Shown here: positions 11,101 to 20,979 of the stretch, one piece after another | How the letters are laid out: each line of letters opens with the position of its first letter | Position numbering within the stretch: the stretch's first letter is position 1 | NCBI GenBank assembly: GCA_002633005.1 | Contig: NMRA01000048.1 | Location: 1-64,000 of the forward strand | DNA length: 64,000 nt | Source of the DNA: Phoronis australis | Taxonomy: Eukaryota > Phoronida > Phoronidae | Direction: 5' to 3' | Translations under genes and position numbers: made by a program | The notes under the pieces: generated by a model | Seen by the model: only the letters and a program-made list of their open reading frames with translations | The model's database searches: none | What the model was told of the DNA's origin: nothing

Positions 11101-13594
11101 AGAAAACTGTGATATTCGATAATCAGCTAGCGTGGTGAAGACTAACTACGGCCAGGTTCAAAGTCAATGAGAAAATCCAAGCAATACACAAGGTGGGTCG
11201 GTGGGCATTAGCAGACTTTTAAGTTTCACTGACCATCAAAATCTGTCACTGTTTTTGCACTTCAATTTCACTTCAAGCTTAATAAAATAAAATAAAATAA
11301 AAATATAGCAACCCGACAGGAAACAAAACAAAACAAAGTAGATTGGAGTATTAAACATAAAATGACGAAAACAGTTATGAAACATATTCAAAACCAAAAT
11401 GGGAAATGGCTCTTTGTCATGATGAACCCCAGTTACCGTTTTTACTTATATTGTAATATCTAAAATGCCATCAAACCCATATACTTTGGACATTTCAGTG
11501 TGTATTTCTTTGCAGATGTCAGAGAAATTTAATTTCGGTGTAATAAAAACCACCAGTGTTGAGAAAGTAATGCTAGTTGTTACCTTTCCGCTTCACTAGC
11601 TTGAATACAAAGGGAGTGTTGAATAGGCATCACAAAAGTTGTCTGAGGACAAAAGATATCTCAGCGGTGACCAGTGTAAGCCAGACATTGTCCAGAAACG
11701 GTCTCTGTCGGTGCAGATGAGTGGCAATCATCTCTTGCCTCAGGAACATTGACACTGAGGTGCCATGCTTCAGGAAATTCACACCCAGTGCGTTACCCTT
11801 GTAATGAGCAGTTTTATGTCATAATTTCATCGCTAATAATCATATATGCAGTGATTACATGAGTTGCTATTTTAAATCCGATGTCATGCACCTCAAGTCA
11901 AGACACCTGTGGAACAGTAGACTGGAGAACCGGCGTTCTACATGAACAGTGTAACTATAATTTTGTTATTCAACATCGTGAGGAAACTTGCACTCTCACG
12001 CATGGGCACCTCTGCGTGTAGGCTCGAATTAAACTTTAAAAGCTATGCACTGGCAGTATCACTTTGAAAACCTCTATTTTACTAGCATAGAAACCGTCTA
12101 TGCTTTGTTTTTAATACGGAACACAAGGCACCATCCTCACGCAGACTAACCCCAGTATACATGTATTTACTCTTTTGACGAATTCAATCGACTTCGGAAT
12201 AGGCCCTGATCAACGGCATGTATACGACGTAGCCAAGAGAACTTTCGCACGCTTATCAACGCCTCTGTGCTCAAATTCCCGTGGCGGCGATGTCTGCGGT
12301 TTTTGGAGTGCAAGTTCAAGTTTAACTCATGAATCGTTTGAGGCTACCACTCAAGGTACCTAAACTCAGTACACGGTTAACGGACTCATAAACACGGTCA
12401 CGGACTCACATTCACAAAGAAACACGCTTAACGGACCGCCAAACGCGGGTCACGGACTCATCGGCTACCTGGGTCAGCTGACATCTGCATTTTGTCCGTA
12501 AACCGTGTTTGGCGGTCCGTTAATCGTGTTTCTTCGTGAATGTGAGTCCGTGTCTCGTGTATTTGGGTGAATGGATCGTGCTTTGTGAGTCCGTTCCCGT
12601 GTTTGTGAGTCAGTGAATGGTGTTTGCAAGTACGTGAGTCGTGTTCATGCGTCCGTGACCATGTTTATGAGTTCGTTAACCGTGTAGTTTAGGTACCTTG
12701 CCACTGGAATCAACCAGATTTATGTTAACACAAATTCCGAAAATTTCTCGATGGAGGGAAAACCCCTCACTGGGATGTCATGTAGCTCGTGTTTTGTTCA
12801 AGTCTCTATTCATTTTTCTCAAGTACATTATAGTCTATGCATATATGAGTTCCTTGTCCACTGAGTTCGAGGTCTTAAATTTGAGTTACAAATTGGTTGA
12901 GTAAGAACTCGAAATTTCGAGTACGGACTTTTTGCCTTAATGCTGAGGTTACCAAGTTCAAAATAGCATTAGATTAAAGTTATTCACGCAAAACATTATG
13001 CATATTATTTTGACTTTGCCTAAAAGCAGAATACGAATCGCATAAATTCATTTCGAATTCGATTCCAAGTAAAAAGATTAGACCCCAGGTCCTGGCCAAA
13101 GATACACTGCAATAACTTCAAGACGTCTATCCCATTGAACATGATACAAAAATATTTTTGGACATAAAACCTATAATGTCCCTCTAACAATTGTACGTGT
13201 GCTCAGTTGACTTCTTAAAATTTCGAGAAAAGAATTTCCACCAAATCAATCTAGTCTGAATTCATTTCTGAACGTTTTTCTTCAATACGACTTGAAGTTT
13301 TAAAAATGAAAAATGTTTTTAATATAGATTTTTTAGTCTTTAAATTTTTGGTAGTGCAATACAAAATGACTGAATGACACAAAGTTTACTTTTAAATATT
13401 ATTATACTAGAAACACTAATACATGCACCTGTAACATACGAAATGTTCCTATTCTGGAAAAAAATCAATTTGAAAAATTCAAGTGTGAATTGCACGTTAC
13501 CGATTTCCTTGTAGCTCTTCAGACTGGAACATATCGCCGGCTGGAAGACAGCACAGAATAACCCAATAGCTGAGAGCATCAGAGAGACGGTCAT
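5873..13594 (-). CDS. Secreted phospholipase A2, four exons
   Basis: Spliced gene for a secreted, calcium-dependent phospholipase A2, which hydrolyses the sn-2 ester of phospholipids outside the cell. Exons are 13594-13501, 9345-9183, 6592-6459 and 6042-5873. Junction phases are 1, 2 and 1, and each split codon closes (GAT, AAG, ACG). The product is 186 residues. In order: a hydrophobic signal peptide (about residues 1-22), the CATG helix, the calcium loop YGCFCGKGG, PVDGLDK, the catalytic CCRVHDNCY with the His-Asp pair, and CECD carrying the late catalytic aspartate. I count 14 cysteines after the signal peptide, which fits seven disulphides. The DK|CC exon junction matches that of vertebrate group I enzymes. 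Unusual: about 20 residues rich in Trp, Tyr and Phe lie between ATC and VEC. Intron 2 holds a hairpin element and a LINE tail. The closest subgroup is uncertain, but family membership is clear. Confidence 0.92.
6459..6592 (-). CDS. PLA2 exon 3: catalytic exon
   Basis: The acceptor is GCACGTTTCAG|GTGTTGCC and the donor is CGTGCA|GTGAGT, both strong. The 134 nt encode CCRVHDNCYGK (active-site His followed by calcium-ligand Asp), then a spacer and YHYSECKNKMATC. The residues correspond one for one in order to the central exon of group I secreted PLA2s. Confidence 0.92.
6865..7019. mobile_element. Hairpin MITE-like element in PLA2 intron 2
   Basis: Near-perfect inverted repeat. The left arm runs from about 6868 through GAGAGTGGCGTACATAAAGT and TAATATCCCAC to ATTATTCCGCGTA. 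The right arm repeats this in reverse to about 7019. Arms are roughly 60 bp with a loop of about 27 nt and only a few mismatches. No coding capacity and no convincing target duplication were seen. Confidence 0.75.
7651..8139 (+). mobile_element. CR1/L2-like LINE, 5'-truncated 3' end
   Basis: The frame from 7651 to the stop at 7825-7827 encodes the C-terminal tail typical of CR1-group reverse transcriptases: STRSS, then SGKRSFIFVAAAMWDSLKTE, then FKLNIKKW. It is followed by an AT-rich 3' UTR with the GAGGGCC...TTGGAAA block common in this group and an (AAAT)n tail. Everything 5' of about 7650 is missing. It lies antisense in PLA2 intron 2 and cannot be active. The CR1 versus L2 assignment is tentative. 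Confidence 0.75.
8140..8173 (+). repeat. (AAAT)n tail
   Basis: About eight AAAT units directly after the LINE 3' UTR. Such short tandem tails are normal at CR1/L2 3' ends and mark the element boundary. Confidence 0.9.
9183..9345 (-). CDS. PLA2 exon 2: N-terminal helix and calcium loop
   Basis: The acceptor is CTTTTCACAG|ATGCAG and the donor is GATAA|GTAAAT. The 163 nt encode the mature N-terminus, the MCATGKTAAES helix and YSDYGCFCGKGGVGQTPVDG, the family's calcium-binding loop. Phase 1 enters and phase 2 leaves. The translated frame reaches a stop just inside the intron, so splicing is required. A plus-strand open frame overlaps this exon and is only its shadow. Confidence 0.9.
11215..11690. 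repeat. Diverged relative of the core of the 15.5-19.4 kb element
   Basis: Aligns in order with 16985-17440: ATCAAAATVTGYCACTGTTTT, the AACCCG block, GGAARTGGCYCTTTGT, TTTGTAATAT, ATGTCAGAGAAA, AGTAATGCTAG, TACCTTTCC, CTTCA and CAATACAAAGGG. It lacks the tandem-array termini. An (AAAAT)n microsatellite sits at about 11281-11303. It lies in PLA2 intron 1. Confidence 0.7.
12352..12700. mobile_element. Palindromic element P1, copy 1
   Basis: Starts CAAGGTACCTAAAC and ends GTTTAGGTACCTTG, flanked by CCACT at 12347-12351 and 12701-12705. Both arms are tandem units of about 21 bp built on ACACGG..ACGGACTCA. The left arm is about 80-100 bp shorter than the right, missing several whole units. The centre keeps the family's GGGTCAGCTGAC loop. 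It lies in PLA2 intron 1. Short open frames here are products of the repeat. Confidence 0.93.
13501..13594 (-). CDS. PLA2 exon 1: signal peptide
   Basis: Starts at ATG 13594 and encodes 31 residues beginning MTVSLMLSAIGLFCAVF, a typical short secretory signal with likely cleavage near AIC-SS. The donor is ATCG|GTAACG, leaving one base (phase 1) that joins AT of exon 2 to make Asp. The frame is open further upstream to 13729 with other Met codons, but those add a non-hydrophobic leader. The Met before the hydrophobic stretch is the better start. Confidence 0.8.
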
Positions 13595-14499
13595 GACAGA
13601 AGGGGTTGGCTTACTTTGCAGTCGTTGAACTATAGTGGGTCTGGTTTGACAATCAGGTGGATATAAGTGCAGGTCCACCAATAGATCATTGCAACACCCC
13701 AGGGGTAACATGGTTGCCATGGCCAACACTCTGACGTGAGGAGGTCGTCGTCATCCAATCAGAGGGTCCGTGATAACCCCGAAGCTACCTTTTGAACACT
13801 GCTGGATGATGAGTATACGCTACTACCAAAAAGTGGCGCACGAGAAACACTGGTAGCGATAGAAATGTGGATTGTTTAAAAGATAACTTTTGTTGGAGAT
13901 TGCATTTTATTATCAAATGAAATTAGTTTTAAAATAACTAACGTGAATTCTTCGAAATATGAAAGAAAAAACAACAAGCCATGCGAAACTAAAATGTTGG
14001 CGCCTCGTGCGAGGTAAATAAAGCGACTGGCGCGTTTTGTGAACGACCAACTACTTGTCTTTAATTCTAATTTTTCGAAAAATGATCTTCCAACACTGTA
14101 TATTTTATTTATGACACCTAACGAGAAACTTGTGTAGATCTCACGTGTGAGTCATCAACACAGCTCTCCGTAATACAAAAGCGAATCTATGCAAGTCTTC
14201 CCAGTCCGCCAATTTCTCGTTTTTCGCCTGCCATTGTCTAAACATCTCAGATTTAAAAAAGCAACGGTGACAGTGTACTAGTAAATTTGAATACATTAAA
14301 AATCCTGTCTCTATTTTTCACACTGAGTGAAAGTTGCCATTCGGAAGATTATCAGGGAACATCTTGAATGCGGTACGAAGTCGACTAAACTATCAAGTTT
14401 TTATCATTGGCATATTTCACTATATTTTTGACGTGGGTGTAGCCGGAAATTTCACCTGTTTAGAGAGGACTCGAAAAAAGAGACCCATTTGTTAAAAAG

Positions 14500-14735
14500 G
14501 CATGGGACGCGAAAGCTCACCAGAATATATCTAAACAACTCTTGGCGAAAATTCCTTCTCGCAACGTCATGAGTTACTCACTTTCCCAGTGTGAGGGAAT
14601 TTTTCCGAAACGATCACAAAATTCACGATTTTTAAATACATACGAAGGGAAACGCTGTAGTCACCACGGAGTTTCTAATCTCCCTCCCACTCATGACAAA
14701 GGAGTGCATGCGCTCACAGCCCGCCAGTCCGGCAT
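14500..14735. repeat. Dispersed repeat family R1, copy B
   Basis: Shares with copy C (57893 onward) GACGCGAAAG-like sequence, AATATMTYTWAACAA, TGAGGRAATTT, TTCACGATTTT, AAATACAYRCRAAG, ACGGAGTTTSTAATCTCCCT and the CACTCATAG/GCTCACAG region. It covers only the left two thirds of the family. Confidence 0.65.
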
Positions 14736-15023
14736 TCGACACTAACAACTGACTGACAAGATGGATACGTGTGATCGCACATAGAATCTGAAGTTGATAG
14801 CACAGTAGCCTACATTTATGAGGCAAACCAGTGAAGCAAGCAATTTGAAAAAAGGAATTACAAATGCATTTTAGAATATTTTGAATATTACGATATCTTA
14901 TGACTAATTTCAAACAGTTAAGACTTGCACCAATTGCCTCTGGCTGCTGCTTGAAGTCGCCATTGTTTCCCTTACACCAAAGGTCATAGGGGTAGCTTAG
15001 AATCACATACACGATCATCGCAT

Positions 15024-15182
15024 CTTACGCACGAACCACCTACGAACCTATGAGTCATGCACACGAACCCAAAAATCATACATACGAACCCAAAGATCAT
15101 ACATACGAACACAAAATCATTCACGTGAGCATCAAATCATACGCACGAACGCCGCATTGTGTGCCTGTTCGTGCGTATGAGG
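15024..15182. repeat. About 22-bp tandem repeat ending in a hairpin
   Basis: Five or six imperfect units of ATCATACATACGAACCCAAA occur between 15024 and 15150. The last unit, TCATACGCACGAAC, is mirrored at 15166-15180 by GTTCGTGCGTATGA, giving a 14-bp perfect stem with a loop of about 15 nt. Units are contiguous with no spacers, so it is not a CRISPR array. Confidence 0.7.
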
Positions 15183-15718
15183 CTTGGTTATGGGAAATAC
15201 CATCTGCGCAATGAATGGCCGCAGCCTTGACAACATTAAAACAAAGGCAGATTTTAATTATTTTCACAGGCGTTGTTGCAGCCATTCATGCGGCAGAAGA
15301 CATTGCCTTAGTTAATTTTTTGATATAAAGATTGATGGTGTATTCATTTTCAACGCATTTTATTGATAGTATAATAGAAATTAATCTACTTTCGAATCAA
15401 CATACATCATTTTTGCAATAATCTGGACCTAAATTGATGCAATATACCGTTAGTTTTCATTTTTATATTATACTGCAGAAAATTTCAAAGTTGTTATAAC
15501 TTTATTTTACTCGTGATATTCCGGCGATTTCCGTAAAAAAGTGTCAGAATTCTAATAAACCGGGATCCCAGAGCTTTTGGGGCATGAAGGGTAACCAATT
15601 TCCTTTAGTACCACAGTGGTCTATGGGTAGGCCTAACCTCATGCTTGGATATGGCCGTCTGGCAGGTTCGCTCTGGTGGGTGTGGTCAGGGGAGCCAAGA
15701 GAGTGGCACTCAAAAATT

Positions 15719-16620
15719 GAGGTAGATCAACTTTTCTGGTAAACACTTCAAACTGCCTTCGATACCTACTACCTAATCCACTGTATCAAAATTGGTCACT
15801 GCCAGACAATTTCAGTGGTGGGGAGTATCAGCCAGACGGTTATAAACAAGGTAAAAAAATTGAAGTAGATCAATAAAAGAGGTAACCGCATGAAACCAGT
15901 TGCAGAATATTAACCGTGAGCACAAGTATCACGAATGAACACTGCCAGACAAATCTAAAGGTGTGTTAGCCACGCCAGACACGCCCAAATAGCCGAGTTG
16001 AGCTAGATCAACCCACCAGGTAACCGTTTGAAACCAATTGCACGATGTTCAGCATCAATGTACATGGCACAACACTTAGATGCCAGAGAATTTCAGTGGT
16101 GGGGTGTCCTTTCCATACGATTATGAAAAAGGGTTAAAAATTGAGCTAGATCAACCCAAGAGATAACCGCTTAAAACCAGTTGCAAAATATTCACCGTTA
16201 GCCCAGGTATCACGAATAAACATTGCCAGGCTAATCTAGTGGTGAGTTAGCCCCGCCAGACACGCCCAAATACCTGAGCTGAGCTAGATCAACCCTCTAG
16301 GTAACCGTTTGAAACCAATTGCACGATGTTAAGCATCACTGCACATGGCATAACAGTAAGATGCTAGACAATATTCATCGGTGTGGTGCCCCTGCCAGAC
16401 GACTAAAGAAAGGGATAAAATTTGAGATAAATTAACCCAAGAGGTAACTGCATGAAACCAGTTGGAAAATATTCTACATAAGCCCATGTATCATGAATAA
16501 ACACTGCGAGACAGGTCTAGAGGTGGGTTAGCCCAGCCACACACGACCAAATATCTGAGTTGGGCCAGATTTATCCGCCAGGTAACCGTTTGAAACAGTT
16601 TGCATAATGTCGAGCAACAT
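15719..16620 (+). repeat. Left terminal array, alternating 143/138-bp monomers
   Basis: Monomers open with GAGCTAGATCAACCC or a close variant at 15719, 15862, 16000, 16143, 16281, 16424 and 16562. The spacings are 143, 138, 143, 138, 143 and 138. Two monomer classes alternate. One contains GGTAACCGTTTGAAACCAAT and ATGCCAGA. The other contains AAACCAGTTG, GGTATCACGAATAAACA and CCAGACACGCCCAAATA. The higher-order period is therefore 281 bp. Confidence 0.9.
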
Positions 16621-17857
16621 TCTGCATACAACGAAAGGTACTTTACAGACATTTTCAGCCGTGGGGCAGTAGCATGCAGAGAATTGGTCGATGCAGGGGA
16701 GACTTTTTATTGGACGCCTTTCTCAACTCAAATGCATATAATTCTTTTCAGGCCCCTAGCCAGCATTGAGCGAGGGGTGGGGGCGGTTCGAATTTCAAGA
16801 ACGGTGGACCTTTGATATTTTGCAAACTTCGACACTGTAGAGTTTTCGGAAAGGCCTTTGACGCAGCTCAGTTAGAGGGAGGGGAAATATGTATGCACAA
16901 CGGTGACTCTCAGCTCTATGTTCATGAGATGAGACGGAATTTGTAATACCAGAAAAAGGATGCTCACAATGAACTTAACTAATTAAGTTTAGCTGGGGAT
17001 CAAAATATGCCACTGTTTTACTTCAAGTTCAAAACTTAGATAAAAAGTTATCAACCCGTTCCCGGTAAGAAAAAAAAAACAAGTGGGCAGAAGCATTAAA
17101 AATTAAATAAAGAAAATCAATATGAAACTTATCCTTTGGGAAGTGGCCCTTTGTGAAGATAAATACAAGTTAACCTTTTTAGTCATTTTGTAATATTTAT
17201 AATGTACCAAGTTAAAACTACTCTCCAGAGTTGCTGGCTATAACTTTACAAATGTCAGAGAAAACCAAATTGGGGGTACTAACAACAACCATCGTTGACA
17301 CAGTAATGCTAGCTATTACCTTTCCACTTCATTAGCTCAGATCTACTTCAATACAAAGGGCTGAAGAATAGGCGTCGTAAAAGTTGACTGGGGTTTAAGC
17401 AATCAGAGCGGTCAGCAGTGTAAGCGAGAAATTCTCCACATGTTAATGCTGGGACTCGACCTTTTCAGCGAGTGAGGGGTTCGATCGAACCCCCGAACCC
17501 CCCTGGTTGTTATAAAAGTAAAAAGGTGAAACATAAACTAGAATCATCAACTGCAAATCAGTCACGATTTCCAAAAAGATTATACATAGTGGTTGGATAC
17601 CTCCTCCCCTAATGTGGATGCTCGGGACCGTCGCCACGGTGGTTGAGCACGATATACAACATCTATGAATAATCAGAACTAATTTGAACGTGTTTTATAT
17701 TCATTATGAAGAGAAAAAGCGAACAGTTCCATTGTCCGCATATTGTCGTGCAAATGAAATGATTGCCAATCTAAATAAACTGAAAAACTATCAGGACTCA
17801 TTATTCCCAAAATGTTCCCCATCTGGGGTAGTTTGGGCGGTTTAGGGCAAATGTAGA

Positions 17858-17973
17858 TTCATGGGCGGCGCAGCACTGAAAAATTGCGGGGCTAAAGCCC
17901 CTTCAGCTCCCGCGTAGTGCATCACCTATAGACTATGTGCGACGTAGCACTGTAAAAAGTGCGACGCCCATGA
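17858..17973. repeat. Small imperfect palindrome
   Basis: TCATGGGCG at the left is mirrored by CGCCCATGA at the right. Inside them, imperfect inverted GCAGCACTG / CAGTGC and GGGGCTAAAGCCCC hairpins occur. About 115 bp in all. It may be a minor MITE nested in the larger element. Confidence 0.45.
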
Positions 17974-18469
17974 GATTGTCCAGTGATCAGTTTTCCCAAA
18001 TTTGACATTAATCACTGTGTGAAATGAAGGAAGCTGGCGCGCATATATTATGCAGAAGACAGTAAAAGGCGGCATTTCGATTATTCCTCGTTGTAGCAGT
18101 TGCAACAAATGATTCGTCCGAAGACAGGAGACGCTGTTTAGACTGGTAAAATAGTTCAACGAAAAATCGAAATTCGTGCAAACACGATGTGCCATCCGTC
18201 ACGGACGGATTTTCGGTTTTGTTTTTAATAGTGAATCATATGGAGTATTCCACTGTTGTCGCATAGACTTGTGAGGTCGCTCCAACCACAGGCGCGATGT
18301 TTCTGGTTTTCATGCCCTGACGTAAACTCAGGGACAAAACTGATCTCTCACCTTGTGTGGTGACTTATGTCGTACGGACTCACTGGCTTTATTAAAAATC
18401 GAATTGCCTGGTTCTTCAATGTGATGTTTATTCAGCGTGATGGGCTTATATCCAATTTTGTTTCGACTC

Positions 18470-19281
18470 TTTATAATTTGTCTGACGGGGGCACCACACC
18501 GCTGTAATTGTTACCGTTGTGCCACGTGCTGAACATCGTGCAATTGATCTCAAACGGTTACCTGGTCGATTGGTCTAGCTCAACTCAGGTACTTGGGCGT
18601 ATCTGGCGGGATAACCCACCACTAGATTTGTCTGACAGCATTTATTATTGATACCTGGGTTTACGACGAATATTTTGCAACTGGTTTCATGCGGTTACCT
18701 CTTGGGTTGATCTAGCTCAACTCAGGTATTTGGGCGTGTCTGGCGGGGCTAACCCACCACTAGATTTTTCTTTCAATGTTTATTTGTGATACCTGGGCTT
18801 ACGGTGAATATTTTGTAACTGGTTTTAAGCTGTTACCTCTTGGGTTGATCTAGCTCAATTTTTAACCCTTTTTGATAATCGTCTGGCAGGGATTGACCAC
18901 GCCACTGAAATGGTCTGGCATCTACTGTTGCGCCATGTACAGTGATGCTGAACGTGTGCATTTGGTTTCAAACGGTTACCTGGTGGATTGATCTAGCTCA
19001 GCTCGGGTATTTGGGCGTGTCTGGCGCGGCTAACCCACCACTAGATTTGTCTGGCAGTGTTCATTCGTGATACCTGGGCTCGCGGCCATATTTTGCAGCT
19101 GCCCAGTCATGCGGATACCCTCTTGGATTGATCTAGCTCAATTTTTTACCTTGTTTATAACCGTCTGGCTGATACTCCCCACCACTGAAATTGTCTGGCA
19201 GTGACCAATTTTGACACAGGTGATTACGTAGTAGGTATCGAAGCCAGTTTGAGCTGGTTACCAGAAAAGTTATTCTAGCTC
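18470..19281 (-). repeat. Right terminal array, inverted copy
   Basis: The same monomers are in reverse orientation. The boundary motif complement falls at 18581, 18718, 18856, 18999, 19139 and 19281 (spacings 137, 138, 143, 140 and 142). The A/B alternation is broken once: two B-class monomers lie side by side near the inner end, unlike the left array. Confidence 0.85.
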
Positions 19282-20735
19282 AATGAATTTTTGAATGCCA
19301 TTTATATTCTCCTGGCTCCCCTGACCACACTCACCAGAGCGAACCTGCCAGACGGCCATTTCCAAGCATGAGAATACCCATAGACCACTGTGGTACCAAA
19401 GAAAACTGATTACCTTTTCATGCCCAAAAAAGCTCTGGGATCCCGGTCTATAACGTTTCATTTCCCAGCCTCAGAGGGCTAATCCACGTAGCGCCATCTT
19501 GAGGCTTGGGGACGAGGCTGTCACAGCGTTACCTATACGCAGAAGTGGGAACACTGAGAAAGATTTCAAAGTATACATAAAGGCGTTACTTACACAATAA
19601 AACTCTTTCACGGAGGCTTCCATTTTGAATACCTATAACCAGGCTGAGGCAATTTCCAAATGTTTGCGGAGAATCAACAAACTTGTTTAGCGACAGGTCT
19701 AAACCGTTATATTTGCAAAAGCAGTGGCTTGGCCAAACTGGTCACTGAAGCGTGACTTGGTCAAAAGTTCCGTGAATCGTCACGCAGTACGCATCCTCAT
19801 CAAAACTTTTGAAACGTCGTCGTTGTCAAAAAATTCAAATCTTGAAAGAGGATCCGTCATCAGTGCATATGAAATTTAAAGTGTCCTACACTACGTGAGA
19901 ACTCAAATCTCCTCATTTGGGCGTAAAGTCGCCTCTTGGCCATCAACTGCAAAAACAATGAGCGCAGACACTAAACTATTTTTTCTTTCGTATGTCCTCG
20001 ATTACATGGAAGTATGTTATTTCCCTTCGTGTCACCCTCTCCTAATTGACAAACCGTTTCAACAAGTGACTGAGCTTAGCGGTACATATATAGCGCGCAA
20101 AACACCTTCAAAGTCCGTGTGGTCATGTTTCCAAACAGAGCTTGTGAGTCTAGGCCAGTCTTGCTAACTATTCAAATCCTGAGATTCCATTTAGTTTTGT
20201 TGAAACATAATGAACCGACACTTTTTATTTAATTTCATGGTCAATGTTTTTAAGAGCTAGATAAGTATTCCATGTGATAATTTATATATTGCTACAAAAA
20301 CAAAAATTAACAAAAATGAATTTGGTAACTAGGACATTTGTCGTTGTACGTACATGTACTGTGAATGCTTCGGCTCTTGAGCCGATTAAGTGGTACTGTA
20401 TAAGTATTCATAAGCAGAACAACATTGGGCGGCAAGCAACATTTTGTTATATTTCATTATAGTGGTAATGTAACCTAACCAAATTATATTTATTAAACCT
20501 ACGTTGCCAATGCTGAATTCTGTGTATCCGGAATTAAGCACTTTAGGGTTTTTAAAATACGTTAGGACACTAATATTCGATCCCTGCATTGTTGTTGTTC
20601 GAAGGAGCCGTTAATTCAAGTCATCGGCAACGTGTGCATGCGCGAATTTCGAATTTGCAGTTTCAGTGTTAGTCAGTCCGTCTATGTTCTGGCTTTCCGG
20701 CATTAGAGATCATGAAATGTGATTTTTTTTTGGGA

Positions 20736-20893
20736 CACCATTAAAATATCGTCAACCTAGAAAACAATTATCAAACCAACAACAATGAATAACGTACCTT
20801 AACATAAATTTTGTGTTAATTATTTTTTTTAATACCATTAAAATATCGTCAACCTAGGAAACAATTATCCAACCAACAAAAATGAATAACGTA
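20736..20893. repeat. Tandem duplication beside the tRNA
   Basis: Two copies of about 62 bp, 20736-20797 and 20831-20893, share ACCATTAAAATATCGTCAAC, CTAGRAAACAATTATC, AACCAACAA and AATGAATAACGTA with very few differences. Both follow a T-rich run. The second copy ends just short of the tRNA terminator. Confidence 0.85.
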
Positions 20894-20897
20894 AATT

Positions 20898-20903
20898 AAA
20901 AAA
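20898..20903 (-). terminator. RNA polymerase III terminator of tRNA-Gln
   Basis: Six consecutive T on the minus strand, four bases beyond the tRNA discriminator base. Confidence 0.85.
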
Positions 20904-20906
20904 GTT

Positions 20907-20978
20907 AGGTTCCACCGAGACTTGAACTCGGATCGCAGGATTCAGAGTCCTGAGTGCTAACCATTACACCATGGAACC
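20907..20978 (-). tRNA. tRNA-Gln (CTG)
   Basis: The minus strand gives an intact 72-nt cloverleaf: acceptor GGTTCCA/TGGAACC, D arm GTGT...GCAC, anticodon stem CAGGA/TCCTG around loop CTCTGAA (anticodon CTG, reads CAG), and T arm CCGAG-TTCAAGT-CTCGG, with no intron. The internal promoter boxes are canonical. The anticodon stem differs from the common animal CTGGA/TCCAG by paired changes, so pairing is preserved. A run of six T follows the 3' end. It is probably a functional single gene rather than a SINE. Confidence 0.96.
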
Positions 20979-20979
20979 A

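Larger units (their letters stand above)
15558..19448. mobile_element. Large element with about 1-kb tandem-array inverted termini
   Basis: The left end reads ACCGGGATCCCAGAGCTTTT and the right end is its reverse complement. Inverted similarity continues inward for about 1 kb on each side, through CCGTCTGGCAGGTTCGCTCT and then arrays of 137-143-bp monomers (15719-16620 and 18470-19281). The core (16.6-18.5 kb) contains no transposase-like frame. It shares 470 bp with 11215-11690 and carries a small palindrome. No clear target duplication was identified, so the exact ends are uncertain by several bases. It is best described as a non-autonomous DNA transposon of unknown superfamily. Confidence 0.82.

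Noticed and set aside
15024..15182. CRISPR-like array
   Set aside because: Units are contiguous and degenerate with no unique spacers, in animal DNA. It is a simple tandem repeat with a terminal hairpin.
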